Below are positions 46,684 to 54,281 of a DNA stretch of 64,000 nt, piece after piece. Location of the stretch: NCBI RefSeq assembly GCF_003205835.1, contig NZ_CP029773.1, positions 2,016,501 through 2,080,500 on the forward strand, written 5' to 3'. The translations under genes were made by a program, and so were the position numbers. The notes beneath the pieces were generated by a model. That model searched no databases. It had not been told where the DNA came from and worked only from the letters and a program-made list of their open reading frames with translations. The first letter of the stretch is position 1; the number at the start of each line of letters is the position of its first letter. This DNA is from Stenotrophomonas maltophilia. GTDB lineage: Bacteria > Pseudomonadota > Gammaproteobacteria > Xanthomonadales > Xanthomonadaceae.

Positions 46684-46794
46684 ACATGGACGTATTTACG
46701 GCGTCCCCCGCAACCGGACCCACCCCGACTCCCCACAGGAAACCGGCTTTTGCTGTTGCTTCGGCTTCGGCAGGTGCAGGGCGCAGCCCTGCCG
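46684..46794 (+). repeat. Large structured intergenic repeat, copy 3, right part
   Basis: Resumes with ATGGACGTATTTACGGCGT, then the right terminal arm 46705-46727 that pairs with 45404-45426. A GCTTTTGCTGTTGCTTCGGC hexamer tract follows, and the closing hairpin GCAGGGC-GCA-GCCCTGC sits near 46773-46790. This matches the order of tail, arm, hexamers and hairpin in copies 1, 2 and 5. Confidence 0.75.
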
Positions 46795-46850
46795 AATACC
46801 CCTCTCATGCTGCGCCGCAGAATGCATTCGGCTGAACCTGCATGCTCTAC

Positions 46851-46864
46851 TTGAATCGATCTAA
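46851..46864. promoter_or_regulatory. ATCGAT-type LacI operator before GH92
   Basis: TTGAATCGATCTAA, identical over 14 bp to the site at 44691-44704. It lies 129 bp before the GH92 start and heads the mannosidase-LacI-permease-kinase-isomerase run. Confidence 0.75.
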
Positions 46865-46992
46865 ATCCACGGTCTGGTGGGTCGGGCGTCATTCCAGGGG
46901 GAGCTCTCTGCCAGTCGAGGCAGGGGCTCAGCGGAACGGTGCCGGACGGCCCCGGCCGTCTGCCTCCGCATCATCGACTACAGGAACCCGAC

Positions 46993-49458
46993 ATGCGTCC
47001 AGTGCCGTCCGCTCCCGCCGTCCCAGTGTCCTCGCGCCCGCTGGCGCGCCTGGCCTGCCTGCTCGCACTTTCGGCGTCGCCGATGCTGCTGCAGGCCGCG
47101 CCGGCTGCGCTGGAGCGCGAGGTCAACACCTTCATCGGCAGCAAGGATGACGGCAATACGTTCCCGGGCGCGTCGGCACCGTTCGGCCTGATCCAGGTCA
47201 GCCCGATCGGCAGCCACTATTCGGGCTGGCGCTACGACGACGAGAAGATCCGCGGCTTCGGCCACTCATTCATCTCCGGCGCCGGCTGCTGGGAACAGGG
47301 TGGCCAGGTGTCGGTGCTGCCGGTCACCGGGTCGATCGGTCCGGGCGGCGATTTCGACACCGGCAACGCCAAACAGTTCGACCACAAGGCCTACGCCGCG
47401 TCCTACACCCACGACGGCGAGGTTGGCCAGGCCGGCTACTACAAAGTGCGCCTGACCAGCTACGGCGGCATCGACGCCGAGACCACCGCGCGTACCCGTG
47501 CCGCCGCCGAGCGCTACACCTTCAGCCAGCGCAGTGGCGATGGCCACGTGCTGGTCAATGTCGGCCAGGCCAACGAACGCCACTCGGTGATCGGCAGCGT
47601 GGTGGATGTGGTCGGCGACCGCGTGATCGAGGGCAAGCTGGTCACCAAGAGTTTCTGCGGCGGCCATCAGTACACCACCTGGTTCCGCATCGAGTTCGAC
47701 CGCCCGTTCAAGGCGCATGGCACCTGGGGTGAGGGCGGTGGCCTGCCCGGCGCGCGCCACAGCATGGAAGGCGAGCAGAAGCCGAATGGTGCCTGGCTCA
47801 GCTTCGACCTGGCCAAGGGCCAGTCGGTGACGGCGGTCAGCGCGATCTCGCATGTGGATGCCGAAGGTGCGCGCACCAACCTGCGCGCTGACGGCATGCA
47901 GGGTGGGGCGCTGCTCGGTTTCGACCGCATGCGCGCGTTGTCGCAGCAGTCCTGGCGCGAGCAGCTGGGCCGGGTGCGCGTGCAGGGTGGCAGTGCTGAT
48001 GACCGCACCGTGTTCTACAGCGCGGTTTACCACGCGCTGCTGCAGCCGATGACCGGCAACGATGCCGACGGCCGCTACCGCGGCTATGACGATGGTATCC
48101 ATCGCGCCGATGGCTGGACGTATTACGAGTACTTCTCGCTGTGGGATACCTATCGTGCGCAGAACCAGTGGCTGGCGCTGACCCGCCCGGACGTGGCGCG
48201 TGACATCGGCCGCACCCTGCTGGCGATCGACGAGCAGGGCGGCTGGCTGCCGCGCTGGGGCTATGCCAACTTCGAGACCAACATCATGACCGGTGATCCG
48301 GTCACGCCGTTCATGGTCGACCTGTGGCGCTTCGGTGCGCTCAAGGGCCGTGAATCGCAGGCGTGGGATGCGCTGCGCCGCAATGCGTTCGGCACGCCGC
48401 CGCTGAACTCGCGGATGGCCGGCCGTTCCGGCAACCCGACCTACCTGGACAAGGGCTATGTGGTCTACGACCGCGCGTTCCCGTCCAAGGGCATGGACGT
48501 CGATCCGCATCACGGCGGTTCGGCCACGCTGGAGTATGCGCTGGCCGACTGTGCGCTCTCGCAGATGGCCGATGGCCTGGGCCACGCTCAGGACGCGGCG
48601 ACGCTGCGTGAGCGCGGCCGCAACTGGCGCAAGGTGTGGGACCCGCAGGTGCGCGACGCCGAAACCGGCTTCACCGGGTTCCCGCGCCCGCGTACCGAGG
48701 ACGGCCAGTGGTACACGCCGGCCGATGGCCATTACAGCCCGCGCTCGCACCATGGTTTCCATGAAGGTACGGCATGGCAGTACCAGTGGCTGGCGCAGCA
48801 GGACGTGCCGGGCCTGGTCGAAGCGATGGATGGCCGCGAACAGGCCGGCCGCCGCCTCGATGCGTTCTTCGCGATGGACGCGCTGCAGGCCGATCCGCTC
48901 AATGCCGCCCGCAAGGAGTGGGTGGTCGGGCCGTACAGCTACTACAACCAGTTCCGCTACAACCCGAACAACGAGCCGGACCTGCACTCGCCGTGGCTGT
49001 ACACGCTGATCGGCCAGCCGTGGAAGACCGCCGCCGTGGTGCGCGCCGCGCAGCAGTTGTTCACCAATGCCCCGAATGGCGTGACCGGCAATGACGACCT
49101 CGGCACGATGTCGGCCTGGTACCTGTTCAGTGCCATCGGCGTGTATCCGGCGGTGCCGGGTAGCGGCCAGTTCCTGCTGCACACCCCGCGTTTCAGCAAG
49201 GTGGAAGTGGACATGGGCAATGGCCGCACCCTGCGCATCGACGCGCCGGGTGCCGATGGCCGTCGCCTGCAGTACGTGCAGGGCGTGAAGGTCGATGGCC
49301 AGGCGCATGCGCCGGTGTGGCTGGACTGGAACCAGCTGCAGCAGGGCCCGCGCCTGCAGTTCGCGCTCGACGCGAAGGCGCCGGAGCAGGGTTGGGGTAC
49401 GGCGGTGAAGGACCTGCCGGTGTCCTGGTGCGCGGCACCGGGCAGCCAGCTGCGCTGA
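46993..49458 (+). CDS. GH92 alpha-mannosidase, exported
   Basis: An 821-residue glycoside hydrolase family 92 enzyme; members are calcium-dependent exo-alpha-mannosidases acting on alpha-1,2 and related linkages of N-glycans. A signal peptide ends near LLQAAPAA. The mature start VNTFIGSKDDGNTFPGASAPFGLIQVSP is the GH92 hallmark, followed by GFGHSFISGAGC, the central DTYRAQNQWLALTRPDV, and the C-terminal segments GTAWQYQWLAQQD and GNDDLGTMSAWYLFSAIGVYP. ATG 46993 follows AGGAAC. It is the first gene after the operator at 46851. Confidence 0.95.
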   Translation: MRPVPSAPAVPVSSRPLARLACLLALSASPMLLQAAPAALEREVNTFIGSKDDGNTFPGASAPFGLIQVSPIGSHYSGWRYDDEKIRGFGHSFISGAGCWEQGGQVSVLPVTGSIGPGGDFDTGNAKQFDHKAYAASYTHDGEVGQAGYYKVRLTSYGGIDAETTARTRAAAERYTFSQRSGDGHVLVNVGQANERHSVIGSVVDVVGDRVIEGKLVTKSFCGGHQYTTWFRIEFDRPFKAHGTWGEGGGLPGARHSMEGEQKPNGAWLSFDLAKGQSVTAVSAISHVDAEGARTNLRADGMQGGALLGFDRMRALSQQSWREQLGRVRVQGGSADDRTVFYSAVYHALLQPMTGNDADGRYRGYDDGIHRADGWTYYEYFSLWDTYRAQNQWLALTRPDVARDIGRTLLAIDEQGGWLPRWGYANFETNIMTGDPVTPFMVDLWRFGALKGRESQAWDALRRNAFGTPPLNSRMAGRSGNPTYLDKGYVVYDRAFPSKGMDVDPHHGGSATLEYALADCALSQMADGLGHAQDAATLRERGRNWRKVWDPQVRDAETGFTGFPRPRTEDGQWYTPADGHYSPRSHHGFHEGTAWQYQWLAQQDVPGLVEAMDGREQAGRRLDAFFAMDALQADPLNAARKEWVVGPYSYYNQFRYNPNNEPDLHSPWLYTLIGQPWKTAAVVRAAQQLFTNAPNGVTGNDDLGTMSAWYLFSAIGVYPAVPGSGQFLLHTPRFSKVEVDMGNGRTLRIDAPGADGRRLQYVQGVKVDGQAHAPVWLDWNQLQQGPRLQFALDAKAPEQGWGTAVKDLPVSWCAAPGSQLR

Positions 49459-49554
49459 GCCGGACTGTGCCGTTCGCGGTGACCCAGCGAACGGCACGGC
49501 ACGACACGGCCCTGATCCATTAGGCTTGAGCCTCCAGCGGAGTCCGGGAAGACG

Positions 49555-50604
49555 ATGAACGACAACGGCAGCAGTCCCAGCAAGCGCGCCGGCAAGGCGG
49601 TGACGGTGACCGACATCGCGCGTGCCATCGGTGTGTCACGGGCAACCGTGTCGCTGGTGCTGCGCGGCAGCCCGCTGGTCAACGTCGATACCCGGGCCAA
49701 GGTCGAGGCCGAGCTGCGTCGGCAGCGCTATGTCTACAACCGCGCGGCGGCCAACCTGCGCCGGCGGACCTCGTCGAGCATCGCGCTGGTGATCAACGAT
49801 CTGTCCAACCCGTTCTTCGCCGAATTCGCGTCCGGCGTGGACGAGGCGCTGGGCGGACGCGGTTACGTGACCCTGCTCGGCAGCACCGGCGAATCGCCGG
49901 AGCGGCAGCAGGCGGTACTTTCGACACTGATGGAACACACCCCGGCCGGCCTGATCCTGTCGCCGGCCGAGGGCAGTGACACCGCGCTGCTGCGGCAGGC
50001 GCTGGGCGCCAATGCCAACGTGCTGCTGTTCAACCGCGAACTGGAAGGGGCCGACTGGGACTTCCTGACCCTGGACAACCAGCACGGCGCCTATCTGGCC
50101 ACGCGCCACCTGATCGAGCGCGGCCATCGCCAGATCGCCTTCTTCGGCGGCCACGCTGCATCGAGCTCGTGCCACCAGCGCCGTGCCGGTTTCCAGCAGG
50201 CGCTGGCCGAGGCCGGTCTGTCGCTGCCGCCGGGCTGGATGATCGAGTCGGCACCGAACCGCCTGGAAGCCGCAGCGCGCACCGATGAGCTGTTTGCCGA
50301 TGGCCATCGGCCGAGTGCCGCGGTCTGCTACAACGACACCGTCGCGCTGGGCCTGATGCTGGGCTTGAATTCGCGTGGCATCCGCCCGGGTGGCGACTTC
50401 GCCGTTACCGGTTTCGATGATATTTCCGAGGCGTCGGTCGCGGTGCCGCCGTTGACCACGCTCACTGCCGATCCGCGCGAGCGGGGCCGGCAAGCTGCCG
50501 CGCTGCTGCTGCAACGACTGGACGAACCGGATGCGCCGCCACGGCGCACGGTCGCGCCGGTGCAGCTGCGCATCCGCGAAAGCAGTGCCGCACGACCGAA
50601 CTGA
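49555..50604 (+). CDS. LacI-family transcriptional regulator
   Basis: A 349-residue repressor with N-terminal helix-turn-helix and hinge (VTVTDIARAIGVSRATVSLVLRGSPLVNVDTRAKVEAELRR) and a periplasmic-binding-like sensor domain (SIALVINDLSNPFFAEFASGVDEALGGRGY, ending FAVTGFDDISEASVAVPPLTTL). It sits between GH92 and the sugar permease, in the same direction. It is the natural candidate to bind the ATCGAT palindromes in this window, since LacI proteins favour palindromes with a central CG. The effector is probably mannose or a derivative; this is inferred. Confidence 0.93.
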   Translation: MNDNGSSPSKRAGKAVTVTDIARAIGVSRATVSLVLRGSPLVNVDTRAKVEAELRRQRYVYNRAAANLRRRTSSSIALVINDLSNPFFAEFASGVDEALGGRGYVTLLGSTGESPERQQAVLSTLMEHTPAGLILSPAEGSDTALLRQALGANANVLLFNRELEGADWDFLTLDNQHGAYLATRHLIERGHRQIAFFGGHAASSSCHQRRAGFQQALAEAGLSLPPGWMIESAPNRLEAAARTDELFADGHRPSAAVCYNDTVALGLMLGLNSRGIRPGGDFAVTGFDDISEASVAVPPLTTLTADPRERGRQAAALLLQRLDEPDAPPRRTVAPVQLRIRESSAARPN

Positions 50605-50664
50605 TTCCTTCCATATACCCCTTCCACGCAACAACGACCTTCCGCGCATCGAGGCGCGTACCGC

Positions 50665-51978
50665 ATGCCGATCTCCGCAACGCCCCGTCCATCGGGTTCT
50701 TCGGGCAACGCACCCGCCGTTACCAACGGCAAGGCGCTGGCTGTCGTCACCACGATCTTCTTCATGTGGGGCTTCCTGACCTGCCTCAATGACATCCTGA
50801 TCCCGCACCTGAAGGCGGTGTTCGAGCTGAACTACGCCAAGGCGATGCTGGTGCAGTTCACCTTCTTCGGCACCTATTTCCTGATGTCGCTGCCGGCGGG
50901 TCGGCTGGTGGCGGCGCTGGGTTACAAGAAGGGCATCGTGGCCGGCCTGGTGATCGCCGGCATCGGCGCGCTGGGCTTCTGGCCGGCGGCCGAGCTGCGC
51001 GTGTATGGCGCGTTCCTCGGCGCACTGTTCGTGCTGGCCACCGGCATCACCGTGCTGCAGGTCGCTGCCAACCCCTACGTTGCGCTGCTGGGCCCGGAGC
51101 AGACCAGCTCCAGCCGCCTGACCCTGGCGCAGGCGCTGAACTCGCTGGGCACGGCCATCGCGCCGATCTTCGGCGGCATGCTGATCCTGTCCAACACGGT
51201 CAAGAGTGCCGATGACATCGCGGCATTGCCGGCCGCCGAACAGCTGGCCTACCGTGCCGCCGAGGCGCAGGCCGTGCAGGGCCCGTACGTGGGCCTGGCG
51301 GTGGCGCTGGTGCTGCTGGCGCTGTTCGTCTTTCTGTTCCGCCTGCCGGCGCTGAGCGACGCCACCGAGCAGGCGGACCAGGGCCATCACCACAGTTACC
51401 TGGACGCGCTGCGCAAGCGCCACCTGCTGCTGGGCGTGCTGGGCATCTTCTTCTACGTCGGCGCCGAAGTGTCGATCGGCAGCTTCCTGGTCAACTACCT
51501 GTCGATGCCGAACATCGGCGGCTTCAGCGAGCAGCAGGCCACGCATTACGTGTCGGCCTACTGGACGATGGCGATGATCGGCCGCTTCGCCGGTTCGGCG
51601 CTGCTGGCGCGCTTCTCGCCCAGCCGTCTGCTGGCGATCTTCGCGCTGGTCAACGTGGGGCTGCTGGTCACGACCATGCTGAGCTCCGGCAACGTCGCGC
51701 TGTACTCGGTGGTGGCGATCGGCCTGTTCAACTCGATCATGTTCCCGACCATCTTCGCGCTGAGCATCGAGCGCCTGGGCCCGCTGACCAACAAGGGCTC
51801 CAGCCTGCTGATCATGGCCATCGTCGGCGGTGCCGTGGTGCCGTACCTGCAGGGCGTGCTGGCCGACCACATCGGTGTGCAGGCCAGCTTCATCCTGCCG
51901 TTGCTGTGCTACGGCTACATCATTTTCTACGGACTGGTCGGCGCGCGTACGCCGGCCTCCGCAACGCAGGGAGGCTGA
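50665..51978 (+). CDS. MFS sugar permease, FucP / glucose-galactose type
   Basis: A 437-residue inner-membrane symporter with 12 predicted helices. Family signs are TTIFFMWGFLTCLNDILIPHLK near the N-terminus, the FFGTYFLMSLPAGRLV segment, LQVAANPYVALLGPEQTSSSRLTLAQALNSLGTAIAP and PTIFALSIERLGPLTNKGSSLLIMAIVGGAV. Relatives carry fucose, glucose, galactose or mannose with protons. It follows the LacI gene by 60 bp and precedes the PfkB kinase by 7 bp, so uptake of the monosaccharide released by the mannosidases is the likely role. Confidence 0.93.
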   Translation: MPISATPRPSGSSGNAPAVTNGKALAVVTTIFFMWGFLTCLNDILIPHLKAVFELNYAKAMLVQFTFFGTYFLMSLPAGRLVAALGYKKGIVAGLVIAGIGALGFWPAAELRVYGAFLGALFVLATGITVLQVAANPYVALLGPEQTSSSRLTLAQALNSLGTAIAPIFGGMLILSNTVKSADDIAALPAAEQLAYRAAEAQAVQGPYVGLAVALVLLALFVFLFRLPALSDATEQADQGHHHSYLDALRKRHLLLGVLGIFFYVGAEVSIGSFLVNYLSMPNIGGFSEQQATHYVSAYWTMAMIGRFAGSALLARFSPSRLLAIFALVNVGLLVTTMLSSGNVALYSVVAIGLFNSIMFPTIFALSIERLGPLTNKGSSLLIMAIVGGAVVPYLQGVLADHIGVQASFILPLLCYGYIIFYGLVGARTPASATQGG

Positions 51979-51985
51979 GTCCGGA

Positions 51986-52981
51986 ATGGGTGCCATCGTT
52001 TGCTTCGGTGAAATTTTGATCGATCTACTAGCGCAGCCGCCGGCCTCGGCCGACACGCCGCGCGCGTTCCTGCAGTACGCCGGCGGTGCGCCGGCGAACG
52101 TCGCCGTAGCGGCAGCGCGGCTGGGTGCGAAGACCCAGTTCGTCGGCATGCTGGGCCGGGACATGTTCGGTGACTTCCTCGCCGACAGCCTGGTCGAGCA
52201 CGGCGTGGGCACGGATTACATCGTGCGCACCGACGCGGCCAAGACCGCGCTGGCCTTCGTCGCGCTGGATGCCAGCGGCGAGCGCAGTTTCAGTTTCTAC
52301 CGCCCGCCGGCGGCCGATCTGCTGTTCCGTGACAGCGACTTCCAGGCTGCGTGCCTCGACAGTGCGCAGTGCTTCCACGTCTGCTCCAACAGCCTGACCG
52401 AGCCAGCCATCGCCGAGGCGACCTTTGCCGGCATGGATCGCGCCCGCGCGGCCGGTGCGGTGGTCAGCCTCGACCTCAACCTGCGTCCTGCCCTGTGGCC
52501 GGCGAACGAGGACCCGACGCCGCGCCTGTGGCAGGCGCTGGAACGCGCCGATCTGGTCAAGCTGTCGCGCGAGGAACTGGACTACCTGGCCGCGCCGCTG
52601 GGCGCCGATGGCGAGGCGGCGGTGCTGCGGCGCCTGCTGGCCGCGCAGGCGCGCTGGGTGATCGTCACCGATGGCGCGGCCACGCTGCATTGGTACACCC
52701 GCGACAACCACGGCACGGTCACCAGCTTCCGCGTGGCCACGGTCGATACCACGGCCGCCGGCGATGCCTTCGTCGGTGGCGTGCTGGTGGGCCTGCTGGA
52801 GCGGGGTGGGGCGGGTGCTGGTTTCGCCGCGTTCTGCCAGGACCCGGAGGCGATCACCGCCACGCTGCGCTTCGGCGCCGCCGTGGGTGCGCTGGCTGTT
52901 ACCCGCAAGGGCGCGTTCGCCGCGATGCCCTCGCTCGATGAAGTGCAGCTGCTGCTGCAGGCCCAGGACATTACCGCATGA
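51986..52981 (+). CDS. PfkB-family sugar kinase, probable fructokinase
   Basis: A 331-residue carbohydrate kinase. The start is IVCFGEILIDLLAQP, the sugar-binding GGAPANVAVAAARLG motif follows and the C-terminal catalytic signature is DTTAAGDAFVGGVLVGLLE with the base Asp. The bacterial fructokinase subgroup shares these motifs. It overlaps the isomerase gene by ATGA, which supports phosphorylation of fructose made from mannose. An ATCGAT palindrome lies inside its 5' coding region (52015-52028). Confidence 0.92.
   Translation: MGAIVCFGEILIDLLAQPPASADTPRAFLQYAGGAPANVAVAAARLGAKTQFVGMLGRDMFGDFLADSLVEHGVGTDYIVRTDAAKTALAFVALDASGERSFSFYRPPAADLLFRDSDFQAACLDSAQCFHVCSNSLTEPAIAEATFAGMDRARAAGAVVSLDLNLRPALWPANEDPTPRLWQALERADLVKLSREELDYLAAPLGADGEAAVLRRLLAAQARWVIVTDGAATLHWYTRDNHGTVTSFRVATVDTTAAGDAFVGGVLVGLLERGGAGAGFAAFCQDPEAITATLRFGAAVGALAVTRKGAFAAMPSLDEVQLLLQAQDITA
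52015..52028. promoter_or_regulatory. Possible internal ATCGAT-type operator in the kinase gene
   Basis: TTTGATCGATCTAC matches the consensus at 12 of 14 positions. It encodes the conserved EILIDLL segment, so the match may be dictated by the protein; treat as tentative. Confidence 0.3.
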
Positions 52982-54204
52982 GCACCTCGCCCGATTTCCG
53001 TTCGCCCGCGTTCCTGCGCGCGCATATCGCCGATACGATGGCGTTCTACCATCCGCGCTGCATCGATCCGGACGGCGGCTTCTTCCATTACTTCCGCGAT
53101 GACGGCAGCATCTACGATGCCAGCCACCGCCACCTGGTGAGCAGTACCCGTTTCGTCTTCAACTATGCGATGGCCTATCGCGAATTCGGCAACGCCGAGT
53201 ACCGCGATGCCGTCGAGCACGGCGTGCGTTACCTGCGCGAGGTGCACCGCAACCCGTCCACCGGCGGCTATGCCTGGACCCTGCGCGACGGCAAGGTCGA
53301 GGACGACATGAACCACTGCTACGGCGTGGCGTTCGTGCTGCTGGCCTACAGCTGCGCACTGAAGGCCGGCATCGAGCAGGCCCGCGACTGGATGGACGAG
53401 ACCTGGCAGCTGCTGGAAGCACGCTTCTGGGAGCCACAGCATGGCCTGTATAAAGACGAAGCCGATGGCCAGTGGAACTTCACCGGCTACCGCGGCCAGA
53501 ATGCCAACATGCACATGTGCGAAGCGATGCTGGCCGCGTTCGAGGCCAGTGGCGAGCAGCGCTATGTCGAGCGCGCGCTGCAGCTGGCCGACAACATGAC
53601 CCGCCGCCAGGCCGCCAAGGCCGGTGGCCTGGTCTGGGAACATTACGATGTGAACTGGGAAATCGACTGGGACTACAACCTGGACGACCCCAAGCACCTG
53701 TTCCGCCCATGGGGCTTCCAGCCCGGCCACCAGACCGAGTGGGCCAAGCTGCTGCTGATCCTCGATCGCCATGTGCAGGCCGACTGGCTGGTGCCGACCG
53801 CGCAGCACCTGTTCGACGTGGCCGTGGCGCGCAGCTGGGACGACGCCCGGGGCGGCCTGTATTACGGCTTCGCACCGGAATCGCGTCGGCAGCCCGGCAT
53901 GGACGGCGCCCCGATCGGCGGCGACAGTTTCGTCTGCGACGACGACAAGTATTTCTGGGTGCAGGCCGAAACGCTGGCGACCGCCGCACTGATGGCCAAG
54001 CGCACCGGCGATGATCGCTACTGGCAGTGGTACGAACGCATCTGGGCCTACTCGTGGGAGCATTTCGTCGATCACCAGTACGGTGCCTGGTTCCGCATCC
54101 TCGATGCCGACAACCGCAAGTACAGCGACGAGAAGAGCCCGGCCGGCAAGGTGGATTACCACACCATGGGCGCGTGCTACGAAGTGTTGAACGTGGTGCG
54201 TTGA
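52978..54204 (+). CDS. AGE-family sugar isomerase/epimerase, probable mannose isomerase
   Basis: A 408-residue (alpha/alpha)6-barrel protein of the N-acylglucosamine 2-epimerase superfamily, which includes mannose isomerase and YihS. Signs are FHYFRDDGSIYDASHRHLVSSTRFVFNYA, the catalytic His region RGQNANMHMCEAMLAAFEA and WVQAETLATAALMAKRTGD. Given a fructokinase gene overlapping upstream and mannosidases on both sides, mannose to fructose conversion is the best reading. Epimerase activity on GlcNAc or cellobiose cannot be excluded. ATG overlaps the kinase stop. Confidence 0.9.
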   Translation: MSTSPDFRSPAFLRAHIADTMAFYHPRCIDPDGGFFHYFRDDGSIYDASHRHLVSSTRFVFNYAMAYREFGNAEYRDAVEHGVRYLREVHRNPSTGGYAWTLRDGKVEDDMNHCYGVAFVLLAYSCALKAGIEQARDWMDETWQLLEARFWEPQHGLYKDEADGQWNFTGYRGQNANMHMCEAMLAAFEASGEQRYVERALQLADNMTRRQAAKAGGLVWEHYDVNWEIDWDYNLDDPKHLFRPWGFQPGHQTEWAKLLLILDRHVQADWLVPTAQHLFDVAVARSWDDARGGLYYGFAPESRRQPGMDGAPIGGDSFVCDDDKYFWVQAETLATAALMAKRTGDDRYWQWYERIWAYSWEHFVDHQYGAWFRILDADNRKYSDEKSPAGKVDYHTMGACYEVLNVVR

Positions 54205-54240
54205 GGCGCGTGTCGCCGTACGCATGATGAGTCGGAATCG

Positions 54241-54263
54241 GTAGCGCCGGGCCTCGCCCGGCG
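54241..54263. repeat. SMAG palindrome inside the mannose operon
   Basis: GTAG followed by GCCGGGC-CTC-GCCCGGC, then AAAAA. It lies in the 77-bp gap between the isomerase and GH2 genes, close before the GH2 ribosome-binding site (CAGGAG), where it could change relative expression. Confidence 0.83.
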
Positions 54264-54281
54264 GAAAAACAGGAGTATCAC

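Noticed and set aside
52015..52028. ATCGAT palindrome inside the PfkB gene as a true operator
   Set aside because: Not fully rejected, but it encodes the conserved EILIDLL segment, so protein constraint explains most of the match.
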